From Microbispora siamensis (GTDB taxonomy: Bacteria > Actinomycetota > Actinomycetes > Streptosporangiales > Streptosporangiaceae): a stretch of DNA of 64,000 nt. The stretch spans positions 1-64,000 of the forward strand of contig NZ_BOOF01000051.1 of NCBI RefSeq assembly GCF_016863095.1, read 5' to 3'. Numbering within the stretch: the stretch's first letter is position 1; each line of letters begins with the position of its first letter. Of this stretch, positions 26,403 to 34,362 are shown in pieces. The translations under genes and the position numbers were made by a program. The notes beneath the pieces are model-generated. The model searched no databases, was not told where the DNA came from, and was given only the letters and a program-made list of their open reading frames with translations.

Positions 26403-27155
26403 ATGGCCGGGAAGAAAGCGGACGACACTGCCGACGACACTGGGGACGGCGCCCACGAGTCCATCTGGCAGCGGATGGAGCGCCCCGCCCGGCCTCCCCG
26501 CGCGGCGCTGACCCACGCGCAGATCGCCGCGGCGGCCGTGGAGATCGCGGACGCCGAAGGGCTCGACGCGGTCTCCATGCGCCGACTGGCCGAGCGGCTG
26601 GGCGTCGCCACCATGGGCCTCTACCGCTACGTGCGCGGCAAGGACGACGTGATCGAGCTGATGGTGGACGCGGTCTACGCCGAGGAGGCGCGGGCCGTGG
26701 AGGGCCGTGACTGGCGGGAGGTCCTGCGCGTGTCCGCCCTGCGGCTGCGCGCCCTCATCCTGCGCCATCCCTGGCTGGTGGAGACCACGGCCCAGACCGG
26801 GCCGCTGACCCCCAACTTCGTCGCGCGCACCGACCGGCTGCTCGCGTCGCTGGACGGCCTCGGCCTCGACCCCGACACGGCGATGACGGTCATCGGCACG
26901 GTCGGCGCGTTCGTCACCGGGGCGACCACCGCCAGGATCAGGATGGTCAGGCTGATGCGCAAGGAGGGCGCGGAGAAGATGGACGACCTGCGCACCCTCT
27001 ACTCGTCGCGGATGAGGTGGCTGCTGGAGTCGGGCCGCTATCCGGCGTTCGAGCGCTACATCCGCGGCGGCGTCAGGAAGGACGACGACGACTGGCAGTT
27101 CGAGCTGGGGCTGGACAGCGTCCTCGACGGCATCGCCGCCCGGCTGAAGGTATGA
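26403..27155 (+). CDS. TetR-family regulator of the FMN reductase/ABC exporter operon
   Basis: 250 residues. The N-terminal HTH is AQIAAAAVEIADAEGLDAVS followed by MRRLAERLGVATMGLYRYVRGKDDV, and the remainder resembles the TetR_C_1 ligand domain. An acidic leader of about 35 residues precedes the HTH. GGGAGGAG 7 nt before the ATG is a good ribosome-binding site. It is divergent from the exporter operon across palindromic operators, so autoregulation and repression of the exporter are expected. The ligand is unknown. Confidence 0.88.
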   Translation: MAGKKADDTADDTGDGAHESIWQRMERPARPPRAALTHAQIAAAAVEIADAEGLDAVSMRRLAERLGVATMGLYRYVRGKDDVIELMVDAVYAEEARAVEGRDWREVLRVSALRLRALILRHPWLVETTAQTGPLTPNFVARTDRLLASLDGLGLDPDTAMTVIGTVGAFVTGATTARIRMVRLMRKEGAEKMDDLRTLYSSRMRWLLESGRYPAFERYIRGGVRKDDDDWQFELGLDSVLDGIAARLKV

Positions 27156-27158
27156 AGA

Positions 27159-27195
27159 CGACAGGCGGCCACCCGGGAGGGGTGACCGCCTGTCG
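27159..27195. terminator. Hairpin after the TetR gene
   Basis: Arms CGACAGGCGGCCACCC and GGGTGACCGCCTGTCG pair with a single mismatch around a 5-nt loop. It lies between convergent genes. Confidence 0.72.
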
Positions 27196-27210
27196 TGGTG
27201 GCGAGCGCGT

Positions 27211-28008
27211 TCAGGAGCTGGGCGGGGGGATCATCCGCTTCGTCGCCTCGTGGGCCCTGCGGACCATCTCGGCCCGGGGGAAGCCGCTCCGCTTGCGGGC
27301 CGTCTCCTCGTTGCCGCCCGCGATCCAGACCGGGCCGTCGGCGAGGTGCTCCAGGCCCTCGCGCGCCACGTCGTCGGGCTCGGCCACGTTGAGACCGGGC
27401 AGGTCCATCCGGAGCCCGGCCCGCTCCATCGCCGGAGTGCGGGTGACGCCGAGGACGAGTTCGAGCACGTGCACGCCGTGCTCGCCCAGCTCCAGCCACA
27501 GTCCCTCCGCGAAGACGCGGCTGAACGCCTTGACCGCCGAGTAGACGCTGATCTGCGCCTGGCCCATGTATCCGGCGAGCGAGCCGACCAGGATGATGCC
27601 GCCGCGGCGGCGTTCCCGCATCAGCGCGCCGAAGTGATGGGTGAGCGCGAGCTGGGCGGTGATGTTGAGGTCGACGACCCCGCGCACCCGGTCGAGGTCG
27701 CCGGTCACGAACTCGTGGCCGTAGCTGTTGGCGCCCGCGTTGAAGATCAGCAGGCCCACCTCGACGTCGTCGGTCACCGAGCGGACGGCCTTGACCGCGC
27801 CCGGGTCGGTCAGGTCGAGCTCCAGCGTGCGCACCTCGACGCCCTTGGCCCTGACCTGCTCGGCCGTCTCGGCCAGCGGCCCGGGCTTGCGGGCGATGAG
27901 CACGAGGTCGAACCCGGCGTCGGCGAGCCGATGGGCGAACGACGCGCCCACTCCTTCGGATCCGCCCGCGACGACGGCCCAGGGGCCGTACACGTCCTTG
28001 TCGATCAC
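27211..28008 (-). CDS. SDR-family oxidoreductase in the kshA operon
   Basis: 265 residues. Cofactor motif AGGSEGVGASFAHRL (glycine-rich loop), LIARKPGPL after strand 2 (Arg suggests NADP), NAGANSYG, Ser in LVGSLAGYMG and YSAVKAFSR. It resembles the DltE/YqjQ-like SDR subgroup. The GTG start has GGAGG 5 nt upstream and overlaps the stop of the small CxxC gene, which in turn overlaps kshA. It may be part of steroid nucleus modification, but its substrate cannot be told. Confidence 0.83.
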   Translation of the reverse strand: MIDKDVYGPWAVVAGGSEGVGASFAHRLADAGFDLVLIARKPGPLAETAEQVRAKGVEVRTLELDLTDPGAVKAVRSVTDDVEVGLLIFNAGANSYGHEFVTGDLDRVRGVVDLNITAQLALTHHFGALMRERRRGGIILVGSLAGYMGQAQISVYSAVKAFSRVFAEGLWLELGEHGVHVLELVLGVTRTPAMERAGLRMDLPGLNVAEPDDVAREGLEHLADGPVWIAGGNEETARKRSGFPRAEMVRRAHEATKRMIPPPSS

Positions 28009-28259
28009 GATTCCTCCGGTACGGCGATCTCGCCGTCGAGCGCGGCCTGGACGATGGAGTCCCGCAGCGCCGCGCAGCCGGGGAAGACTCCGGGCCCGGC
28101 GGCGCGGCGCTCCTGGCAGGTGCCGGCCGCGTCGGCGTTCCACTGGACGCTGGTCTGGTGCCAGCTCGCCTTGCGCACCTCGACCCCGGCGCCGCACCGC
28201 CTGCAGGTCACCGGCTGCATGGGCGCGTCGAGCAGCCGGTTGTCGGGGCGGATCGTCAT
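28005..28259 (-). CDS. Small CxxC protein between kshA and the SDR
   Basis: 84 residues, overlapping kshA (ATGA) and the next gene (GTGA). It has CRRCGAG near residue 19, then a conserved-looking ASWHQTSVQWN segment and further single cysteines (TCQER, PGCAALRD). The CxxC and the two later Cys could bind a metal or an Fe-S centre. I do not recognise a named family. Strict translational coupling to the oxygenase subunit of 9-alpha-hydroxylase suggests a role in KshA electron transfer or assembly, which is an inference. Confidence 0.72.
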   Translation of the reverse strand: MTIRPDNRLLDAPMQPVTCRRCGAGVEVRKASWHQTSVQWNADAAGTCQERRAAGPGVFPGCAALRDSIVQAALDGEIAVPEES

Positions 28260-29425
28260 GCGGGCCGGCCCGTGCTCGCCGAAAGCTCCGCGGCCTTGCG
28301 GGCGAGGTTCTCCTCGACCTCCTTCTTCCACGCCTCGACCGGGCGGGCGGTGTCGAGCTCGAACTCGAAGCGCTCCACCATCTCCGGCCTGACGTCGGCG
28401 ACGTCCACGTAGAACTGCTCGTACCAGCGGCGCAGCTGGTAGACCGGCCCGTCCTCCTCGCACAGCAGCGGGTTGTCGATGCGGGCCTTGTTCTTCCAGA
28501 TCTGCACGTCCTGGTCGAAGCCCTTGAGGATGAAGGAGCTCATCTTCCTGGCCATCTCGTCGGCCGCGGGCCCGGAGAGCTTGTCGGTGCGCTGCACGAT
28601 GATCCCCGAGTGCAGCACGAACGAGTTCGCGTCGATCGGGTAGTGCGCGTTGATCAGGACCGAGTTGATGTCCATGGTGTCGTAGTGGTACGTCAGATCG
28701 TCGATCATGAAGGACGGCCCGTGGTACGACGCCACCGAGTCGTTGCCGAGCAGCCTCGGCTCGCCGTCCTTCGCGGGCGGGCGGGTGTCCTGGCGGCCGG
28801 TGCCCTTCATGATCTGCGTGGCGACGTGGCCCTCGAAGATGTTCTTGAAGTACGTCGGGAACGAGTAGTGGACGTAGAAGAAGTGCGCCATGTCGACGAC
28901 GTTGTCCACGACCTCGCGGCAGTTGGTGTTCACGATGGTCTCGGTCCAGACCCAGTCGGTCCAGTCGTCCCGCGTCGCGCCCTCGATCCGGGGGATCGTG
29001 ACCTCCGGCGGCGGCGGGTTGCCCTCCGGGTCGTTCCACACGAACAACAGGCCGTCCTGGTCCATGGTGGTCCAGGCCGCGGTGCGGGCGCGCAGCGGGA
29101 CGCGGCGCGAGTAGGGGATCTTCTTGCAGCGGCCGTCGCCGCCCCAGCGCCAGTCGTGGAACGGACAGGCGATCTCGTCGCCCTTGATCGTGCCCTGCGA
29201 CAGGTCCCCGCCCATGTGCCGGCAGTAGGCGTCGAGCACGTTGATCCTGCCGTCGCCGCTCTGGAAGACCACGAGCTTCTGGCCGAAGGCGTTGACCGTG
29301 TGCGGCTTGCCGTCCTTGAACTTCTCCGACAGGCCCAGGCAGTGCCAGCCCCGGGCGAACCGGGTGGGCACCGCCTCCGCCTCGATTCTGCGGATGTCGT
29401 CGTTCCCGGCTTCTACTGCAGTCAC
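28256..29425 (-). CDS. kshA: 3-ketosteroid 9-alpha-hydroxylase, Rieske oxygenase component (KshA)
   Basis: Hydroxylates C9 of androstadienedione-type steroids or their CoA thioesters; with KstD this causes ring B opening. The Rieske centre is Cys68, His70, Cys87 and His90 (CRHMGG and CPFHDW). The mononuclear iron site is Asp178, His181 and His186 (DNVVDMAHFFYVH). The KshA-type motifs FARGWHCLGL, FPTYFKNIFEGH and RRWYEQFYVDVADV are all present. The GTG chosen gives 389 residues, near the mycobacterial 386. It is divergent from hsaA over one shared box. Reductase kshB is in another unit. Confidence 0.94.
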   Translation of the reverse strand: MTAVEAGNDDIRRIEAEAVPTRFARGWHCLGLSEKFKDGKPHTVNAFGQKLVVFQSGDGRINVLDAYCRHMGGDLSQGTIKGDEIACPFHDWRWGGDGRCKKIPYSRRVPLRARTAAWTTMDQDGLLFVWNDPEGNPPPPEVTIPRIEGATRDDWTDWVWTETIVNTNCREVVDNVVDMAHFFYVHYSFPTYFKNIFEGHVATQIMKGTGRQDTRPPAKDGEPRLLGNDSVASYHGPSFMIDDLTYHYDTMDINSVLINAHYPIDANSFVLHSGIIVQRTDKLSGPAADEMARKMSSFILKGFDQDVQIWKNKARIDNPLLCEEDGPVYQLRRWYEQFYVDVADVRPEMVERFEFELDTARPVEAWKKEVEENLARKAAELSASTGRPA

Positions 29426-29501
29426 CTTGATCCGACCCTTCAGGACGCACGTTCTCTCAGTCCGCCAACGTAGGAGCTGTGGCGGCCCGCCGGACGGCGA
29501 G

Positions 29502-29516
29502 TCCCATTGGCCGGGA
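29502..29516. promoter_or_regulatory. TCCC-N7-GGGA box shared by kshA and hsaA promoters
   Basis: TCCCATTGGCCGGGA matches except for the central A, which is G. In the leftward direction TACGTT lies 29 nt away (29472-29467); in the rightward direction CACCAT lies 30 nt away (29547). One box centrally serves both promoters. Confidence 0.62.
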
Positions 29517-29597
29517 GTGTCCTGACATGCGGTCATCGGCTCCACGCACCATCATGGACGGCATCTGACCGACGAGCGTGACACGGAGGACTCCCAG

Positions 29598-30764
29598 ATG
29601 AGCAACGAGGTCCTGGACGCGGTTCGGGCGCTGCTGCCGAAGATCGCCGAACGGGCCCGGTCCACCGACGAGGACCGGCGGGTCCCGGCGGAGTCGATCA
29701 GGGAGCTGGTCCAGGCCGGGGTCTTCCGGATGCTGCAGCCCAAGAGGTACGGCGGCGTGGAAAGCGACCCGGTGAGCTTCTACGAGGTGGTCAGGGAGAT
29801 CTCGGCGGTGTGCGGGTCCACCGGCTGGACCGTCGCCGTGCTCGGCGTGCACCCCTGGCAGCTCGCCCTGTTCGACGAGGCCGCCCAGGACGAGGTGTGG
29901 GGGAGCGACCCGGACGCGCTGATCTCCTCGTCGTACGCGCCGGTCGGGCGGCTCGTCCCGACCGAGGGCGGCTACCGGCTGTCCGGCCGGTGGCGGTTCT
30001 CCTCCGGCTGCGAGCACGCGTCGTGGGCGATGGTCGGCGGCCTCGTCCTCGGCGACCAGGGCAAGCCGGTGGACTTCATGACCGTGCTGGTGCCCCGCTC
30101 CGACTACCTGATCGCGGACGTGTGGGACGTCATCGGGCTGCGCGGCACGGGCAGCAACGACATCATCGTCGAGGACGCCTTCGTGCCCGCCCACCGCGTG
30201 ATGCGCAACTACGAGATGGCGCAGCTTCGCGGCCCCGGCCAGAAGGTGAACACCGGCCCGCTCTACCGCATCCCGTTCGGCACCGTGTTCACCACCACGA
30301 TCACCGCCCCGGTCATCGGGATGGCCGTCGGCTGCTACCGGTCGTACGTGACCGCGATGCGCGACCGCGTACGGCTCAGCCTCGGCGGCGGCCGGTTCGC
30401 CGAGGACCAGTTCGCGCAGGTCGCCGTCGCCCGGGCGGCGTCGGAGATCGACGCGGCGATCCTGCAGACCGACCGCAACGTGCGGGAGATGTACGAGCAC
30501 GCGGTGCGGGGCGAGACGATCCCGGTGGAGCTGCGGCTGCGGGTGCGCAGGGACCAGGTGCGCGCCACCGAGCGCGCGCTGGAGGCGATCGACATCCTGT
30601 TCAAGACCGCCGGGGGCAACTCCCTCAGCCGGGGCAACCCGATCGAGCGGGCCTGGCGCGACGCCCACGCGGGCAGCGTCCACGTGGCCAACGACGTCGA
30701 GCGGGCCCTCGCGATGTACGGCAAGGGCGAGTTCGGCCTGGCCGTCGAGGACAACCTGATCTGA
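29598..30764 (+). CDS. hsaA: 3-HSA hydroxylase, oxygenase component (HsaA)
   Basis: Two-component flavin monooxygenase that converts 3-HSA to the catechol 3,4-DHSA with reduced flavin from HsaB. The 388-residue protein has CGSTGWTVAVLGVHPWQLALF, SSSYAPVG, FSSGCEHASWAMVGG, VIGLRGTGSNDIIVEDAFVP, RRDQVRATERALEAID and NPIERAWRDAHAGSVH, and ends GEFGLAVEDNLI; all are very close to mycobacterial HsaA. GGAGG lies 8 nt before the ATG. It stands alone, divergent from kshA, and is closed by a terminator, so the second paralogue at 8055 is not a neighbour. Confidence 0.92.
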   Translation: MSNEVLDAVRALLPKIAERARSTDEDRRVPAESIRELVQAGVFRMLQPKRYGGVESDPVSFYEVVREISAVCGSTGWTVAVLGVHPWQLALFDEAAQDEVWGSDPDALISSSYAPVGRLVPTEGGYRLSGRWRFSSGCEHASWAMVGGLVLGDQGKPVDFMTVLVPRSDYLIADVWDVIGLRGTGSNDIIVEDAFVPAHRVMRNYEMAQLRGPGQKVNTGPLYRIPFGTVFTTTITAPVIGMAVGCYRSYVTAMRDRVRLSLGGGRFAEDQFAQVAVARAASEIDAAILQTDRNVREMYEHAVRGETIPVELRLRVRRDQVRATERALEAIDILFKTAGGNSLSRGNPIERAWRDAHAGSVHVANDVERALAMYGKGEFGLAVEDNLI

Positions 30765-30774
30765 CGGACGGCGA

Positions 30775-30807
30775 AAGGGGCCCGGACGCACCGCGTCCGG
30801 GCCCCTT
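30775..30807 (+). terminator. Terminator after hsaA
   Basis: GGGGCCCGGACGC pairs perfectly with GCGTCCGGGCCCC around an ACC loop. The stem is preceded by AA and followed by TTCTC, the clearest intrinsic-type terminator in the window. Confidence 0.87.
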
Positions 30808-30817
30808 CTCACCGCCG

Positions 30818-31990
30818 TCAGCAGGTGGACGCGGGTGTTCCCCCGGCGAGAATCGTCCGCGCGAACGCCAGCGCGTCGTCGAACGAGGCCGGCACCGAGC
30901 CGCGGTGGTCGGCACCGGCATAAGTGCGGTACGTGACCTTCGCCGCGCCCGCGCACAGGTCGGCGACCATGAGGTCGGTCGTCTGCTTCGGCACCAGGAC
31001 GTCGGCCGTGCCCTGGGCGACCAGGGTGGGCACCCGGACCTTCAGCCCGACCGGCTCCTGCGCCCGCAGATAGCCGGTCAGGGTCGCGGTGTCTGCACCG
31101 GGGCGGAACACGCTGCTCACAGTCGTGTCCGCGGCGACCGCCCGCACCTGGTCCATGCATCCCGTACGCGCCGCGTCGAGCAGCGGCTGCACCTCGTCGG
31201 TGACCAGTTCCTCCGGCGTGATCGCCGGATCGGCCGCCGCCGCGCCGAACAGGATCGTGGGCAGGAAGGCCAGCGCGTCCTTCGCCCCCGGCATCGCCCG
31301 GAGGTAGGCCACGGTCTGGGAGTAGCCCCAGCCGCCGGGGGCGATCGCGATCGCGCCGCGCAGCCGCACGTCCCCGCGCTCGCCGGTGGCGGCGGCGCTG
31401 AACAGCGCGGCGTGCCCGCCCTGGCTGTGGCCCGCGGCGAACCAGTCCCGTCCGATGTGCGGGTCCACGCGGCGCGCCGCGCGCACCATGTCGATCACGC
31501 TGTCCGCCGCGCTCCGCCCGTTCAGGTACGGATGCCCGCCCGGGGTGCCGAGCCCCTCGTAGTCGGTGCGCACGACGGCGAAACCGTGCGCCACCCAGGC
31601 GTCCAGCGTGGGGTTCACCGAGGCCAGGTAGCCGTGCGCGGGCCCGCCTGCGGTGTCGGCCGAGGGCGCGCACACGTCGGCCGTACCGGTCGTGCCGTGC
31701 GCCCAGCTGATCACCGGCCAGCCGCCGGGCGGCGGGGGCGACGCCGGCACCGAGACCACACCCGACACGGTGACGGGCCTGCCCGAGGCGCCCTCGGAGA
31801 CGTAGGTGACGTACCAGTTGCGGGCCGCGCTCGGCAGCCCCGCCGCGCCGGTCAGCGGACGGGCGGACAGCAGCGTGCCCCGCTCCCCTGGAGGTACGGG
31901 ACGGGCGTCGGCCGTGGCGGGTGCCATGATCGCCGCGGCGATCAGGACGGCCAGGGAGAGCGCCGTGAGGCGTGATCGGGGGAGTGGCAT
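30818..31990 (-). CDS. Secreted lipase/esterase (LIP family)
   Basis: 390 residues with a signal peptide (RSRLTALSLAVLIAAAIMAPATADA|RP). The catalytic domain follows the secretory-lipase (LIP, PF03583-type) pattern: WAHGTTGTADVCAP, nucleophile GHSQGGHAAL, Asp in AQGTADVLVP and His in AGADHRGS. Family members hydrolyse triacylglycerols and other esters. It begins 11 bp after the stop of a KstD-family gene and shares its promoter with the steroid box, so steroid esters (sterol esters or acylated steroids) are a likely substrate. That substrate is inferred from context only. Confidence 0.85.
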   Translation of the reverse strand: MPLPRSRLTALSLAVLIAAAIMAPATADARPVPPGERGTLLSARPLTGAAGLPSAARNWYVTYVSEGASGRPVTVSGVVSVPASPPPPGGWPVISWAHGTTGTADVCAPSADTAGGPAHGYLASVNPTLDAWVAHGFAVVRTDYEGLGTPGGHPYLNGRSAADSVIDMVRAARRVDPHIGRDWFAAGHSQGGHAALFSAAATGERGDVRLRGAIAIAPGGWGYSQTVAYLRAMPGAKDALAFLPTILFGAAAADPAITPEELVTDEVQPLLDAARTGCMDQVRAVAADTTVSSVFRPGADTATLTGYLRAQEPVGLKVRVPTLVAQGTADVLVPKQTTDLMVADLCAGAAKVTYRTYAGADHRGSVPASFDDALAFARTILAGGTPASTC

Positions 31991-32001
31991 CAGCGTTCCT
32001 T

Positions 32002-33537
32002 TCAACGTGCCATGTCCCTGACGGCCCGGTAGGCGAAGACCATGGCCGAACCGATCGGGACGCCGGGGCCGGGGTAGCGGCGCCCGGAGAACGAGGCGCT
32101 GGTGTTGCCCGCGGCGTACAGGCCGGGAATCGGCCGTCCGTCCCCGTCGAGCACCCGTCCGTCGGGGTCGGTGCGCAGGCCGCCCTTGGTGCCGAGATCG
32201 CTGAGCACCACCCGCGCGGCGTAGTAGGGCGGGGTGTCCACCGGCACCAGGCACGGGTTCGGCCGGTCCTCCGGCCTGCCCGCGAAGAACAGGTCGTAGG
32301 GGTCCTCGCCGCGGTGGAAGTCCTCGTCCACGCCGGTCTCGGCGAAGCCGTTGAACCGCTCGACGGTGCCGGTGAGCGCATCGCCCGGCACGCCGATCAG
32401 TTCCGCCAGCTCGGGCAGGCTCTCGGCGCGCACCCAGGTGCCGGCCTCGAGGTGCTCCTCGGTCGGGCGGCCCGGCAGCGAGATCGCCGGGAGCCGCCCG
32501 CCGGAGCGGGAGTCGAAGATCAGATGGGCCGGCACGCGGCCGGGCGCCGCCGTCATCTCGCGGCCCATCCGGTCGTAGGGCAGCGACTCGTTGGCGAACC
32601 TGCGGCCCGACGCGTCGACCATGAGCCCGCCGCGGAAGCCCAGCGTGAAGGCGGCCCGGCCGTCCGGCAGCGCCACGCCCGGGCACCACCACGCCTCGTC
32701 CATGAGACCGGTGGCCGCGCCGATCGCGGCGGCGGCCCTGATCGGGTCGCCGGTGTTCGCACCCGCCGGGGCCATCGACCACTCGGCGGTCCCCGGGACG
32801 CCGTGCTCCGCGCGCATCGCGGCGTCGCCCTCGAATCCGCCGGCGGCCAGCAGGACGCCCCTCGCGGCGCGCAGCCGTACGGTTCCGCCGTCGGCGGTCG
32901 CGGCCTCCACGCCGGTCACCCGGCCGTCCTCGACGACGAGCCGGGTGAGCGCGGTGCCGGTGCGTACGGTGCCGTTCCCGGTGTTCGTGAGGGCGAGCAG
33001 CAGCCGGCCGATCAGCGCCCGCCCGGCCGACAGCGGCCCCTCGGCGTGGCCCAGGCCCGCGCGGTCGCGGTCCACGGGCGGCCGGACCAGGGCGGCGAGG
33101 TCGCCGAGCCGCTCGGCCGGCAGATCGAGCGGCACGAACGAGCGGCCCGCGTCCAGCCGCCCCGGCGCGGGGAAGTAGTCGGGAAAGGCCCGCCACTCGA
33201 ACTCGATCGCCGGGTCGCGCTCCAGGAACTCGGCCACCTCGGGCGCGGTCGCGAGGAACGCCTCCCGCCGGTCGGCCTCCGCCTCGCCCAGCAGCGCGAC
33301 GAGGTAGGCGCGGGCCGACTCCGCCGAGTCGCCGATCCCGGCGCGGCGCTGCACCTGGGTGCCGGGCAGCCAGACGGCCGCCCCGGAGTAGGCGGACGTG
33401 CCGCCGAGCAGCGCCGTCTTCTCCAGCACCACCGTGCGCAGCCCGCTCGCCGCGGCGGTCAGCGCGCCGGTCATGGCTCCCGCGCCGGAACCGGCCACCA
33501 CCACGTCGTACTCGTCGTCCCAGGCCTGCGCCGCCAT
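32002..33537 (-). CDS. KstD-family 3-ketosteroid dehydrogenase (second copy)
   Basis: 511-residue FAD protein. VVVAGSGAGAMTGALTAAASG is the FAD fold, with EKTALLGGTSAYSGAAVWLPG. Near the end GLYAAGNTSASFSGRRYPGPGVPIGSAMVFAYRA carries the KstD Tyr-x3-Gly element (YPGPG). It therefore keeps the catalytic signature that the flavoprotein at 19866 lacks. Substrate range may differ from the kstD at 2438; known paralogues act on 5-alpha or 3-oxo-4-ene steroids. It is divergent from the TetR gene over a shared box and is followed at once by the secreted lipase. Confidence 0.87.
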   Translation of the reverse strand: MAAQAWDDEYDVVVAGSGAGAMTGALTAAASGLRTVVLEKTALLGGTSAYSGAAVWLPGTQVQRRAGIGDSAESARAYLVALLGEAEADRREAFLATAPEVAEFLERDPAIEFEWRAFPDYFPAPGRLDAGRSFVPLDLPAERLGDLAALVRPPVDRDRAGLGHAEGPLSAGRALIGRLLLALTNTGNGTVRTGTALTRLVVEDGRVTGVEAATADGGTVRLRAARGVLLAAGGFEGDAAMRAEHGVPGTAEWSMAPAGANTGDPIRAAAAIGAATGLMDEAWWCPGVALPDGRAAFTLGFRGGLMVDASGRRFANESLPYDRMGREMTAAPGRVPAHLIFDSRSGGRLPAISLPGRPTEEHLEAGTWVRAESLPELAELIGVPGDALTGTVERFNGFAETGVDEDFHRGEDPYDLFFAGRPEDRPNPCLVPVDTPPYYAARVVLSDLGTKGGLRTDPDGRVLDGDGRPIPGLYAAGNTSASFSGRRYPGPGVPIGSAMVFAYRAVRDMAR

Positions 33538-33610
33538 GCCCGTCCTCTCGTCGTCCCTGACAGTGGTGGCGTACAGGCAAGCGCAGCAGGAGGCGCGCCA
33601 GGCCGGCTCA

Positions 33611-33625
33611 TCCCACTGAGTGGTA
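33611..33625. promoter_or_regulatory. TCCC-N7-GGGA box between kstD paralogue and TetR gene
   Basis: TCCCACTGAGTGGTA matches with one change in the right arm. Leftward, TTGCCT lies 30 nt away (33580-33575); rightward, TATCGT lies 33 nt away (33659). Both spacings fit less cleanly than at other sites. Confidence 0.55.
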
Positions 33626-33695
33626 TGGACCAGTGGCAGGTGGGCCCGTACGGCTGTGTATCGTCGTTGCGAAACACGAAAGGTCAGGGGGAGAC

Positions 33696-34313
33696 GTGCC
33701 GAGGATCGCCGAGGTCAGGGCGCCGGCGGAGCCAAACTCGCCGGAGCAGCGCGCCCGGCACCTGCGGATCCTGCGGGCCGCCGCGCGCATGGGCGCCGAG
33801 AAGGGCCTCGAGCGCGTCCAGATGCACGAGGTGGCCAAGGAGGCCGGGGTGGCGATCGCCACGCTGTACCGGTACTTCCCCTCGAAGACCCACCTGTTCA
33901 CCGCCGTGATGGCCGAGCAGATCGACCGGTTCGACGAGAGCGTCCCGCAGCCGAAGCCGGGCACCGCGCCTGAGGACGCCGTCGCCGACGTGCTCGTGCT
34001 GGCCAGCAGGCAGTTGCTGCGCCGCCCCGCGCTCGCCACCGCGATGCTGCAGTCGGCGAACTCCGCCAACGCCGCCGCGGTGGCCGACGCCGGCCGGATC
34101 GACATGACGTTCCGGCAGATCGTCCTGCGGACGCTCGGCATCCAGGAGCCGACCGTCATGGACGTCACGCTGATCCGGCTGCTCATGCAGTGCTGGTATG
34201 GCGTGCTGCAGTCGAGCCTGAACGGCCGGGCCTCGGTCCCCGACACCGAGAGCGACATCCGCATCGCCTGCCGGCTGCTGCTCGCGCCCCGCTCCAACGC
34301 CGCCTCCCGCTGA
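33696..34313 (+). CDS. KstR-like TetR-family regulator
   Basis: 205 residues. The HTH segment RARHLRILRAAARMGAEKGL, QMHEVAKEAGVAIATLYRYFPSKTHLF is close to that of mycobacterial KstR (VQMRAVADRADVAVGTLYRYFPSKVHL). The remaining part, RPALATAMLQSANSANAAAVADAG and WYGVLQSSLNG, follows the KstR_C-type layout. GTG start with GGTCAGGGGGAG upstream. It sits in the middle of the locus, with a box in its own promoter and another overlapping its stop. It is a candidate reader of the box, although a repressor would not need the fixed box-to-minus-10 spacing. Confidence 0.82.
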   Translation: MPRIAEVRAPAEPNSPEQRARHLRILRAAARMGAEKGLERVQMHEVAKEAGVAIATLYRYFPSKTHLFTAVMAEQIDRFDESVPQPKPGTAPEDAVADVLVLASRQLLRRPALATAMLQSANSANAAAVADAGRIDMTFRQIVLRTLGIQEPTVMDVTLIRLLMQCWYGVLQSSLNGRASVPDTESDIRIACRLLLAPRSNAASR

Positions 34314-34319
34314 CCGGGA
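34305..34319 (+). promoter_or_regulatory. TCCC-N7-GGGA box overlapping the TetR stop, promoter of SDR at 34363
   Basis: TCCCGCTGACCGGGA is a full match and includes the TGA of the TetR gene. TAGCGT begins 29 nt downstream at 34349. Only 8 nt separate this -10 from the ATG, so the SDR transcript is probably leaderless. Confidence 0.68.
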
Positions 34320-34362
34320 CGGCCTCCGCCGTCCCGCCCGCCCGTCGGTAGCGTGCGGCGCC

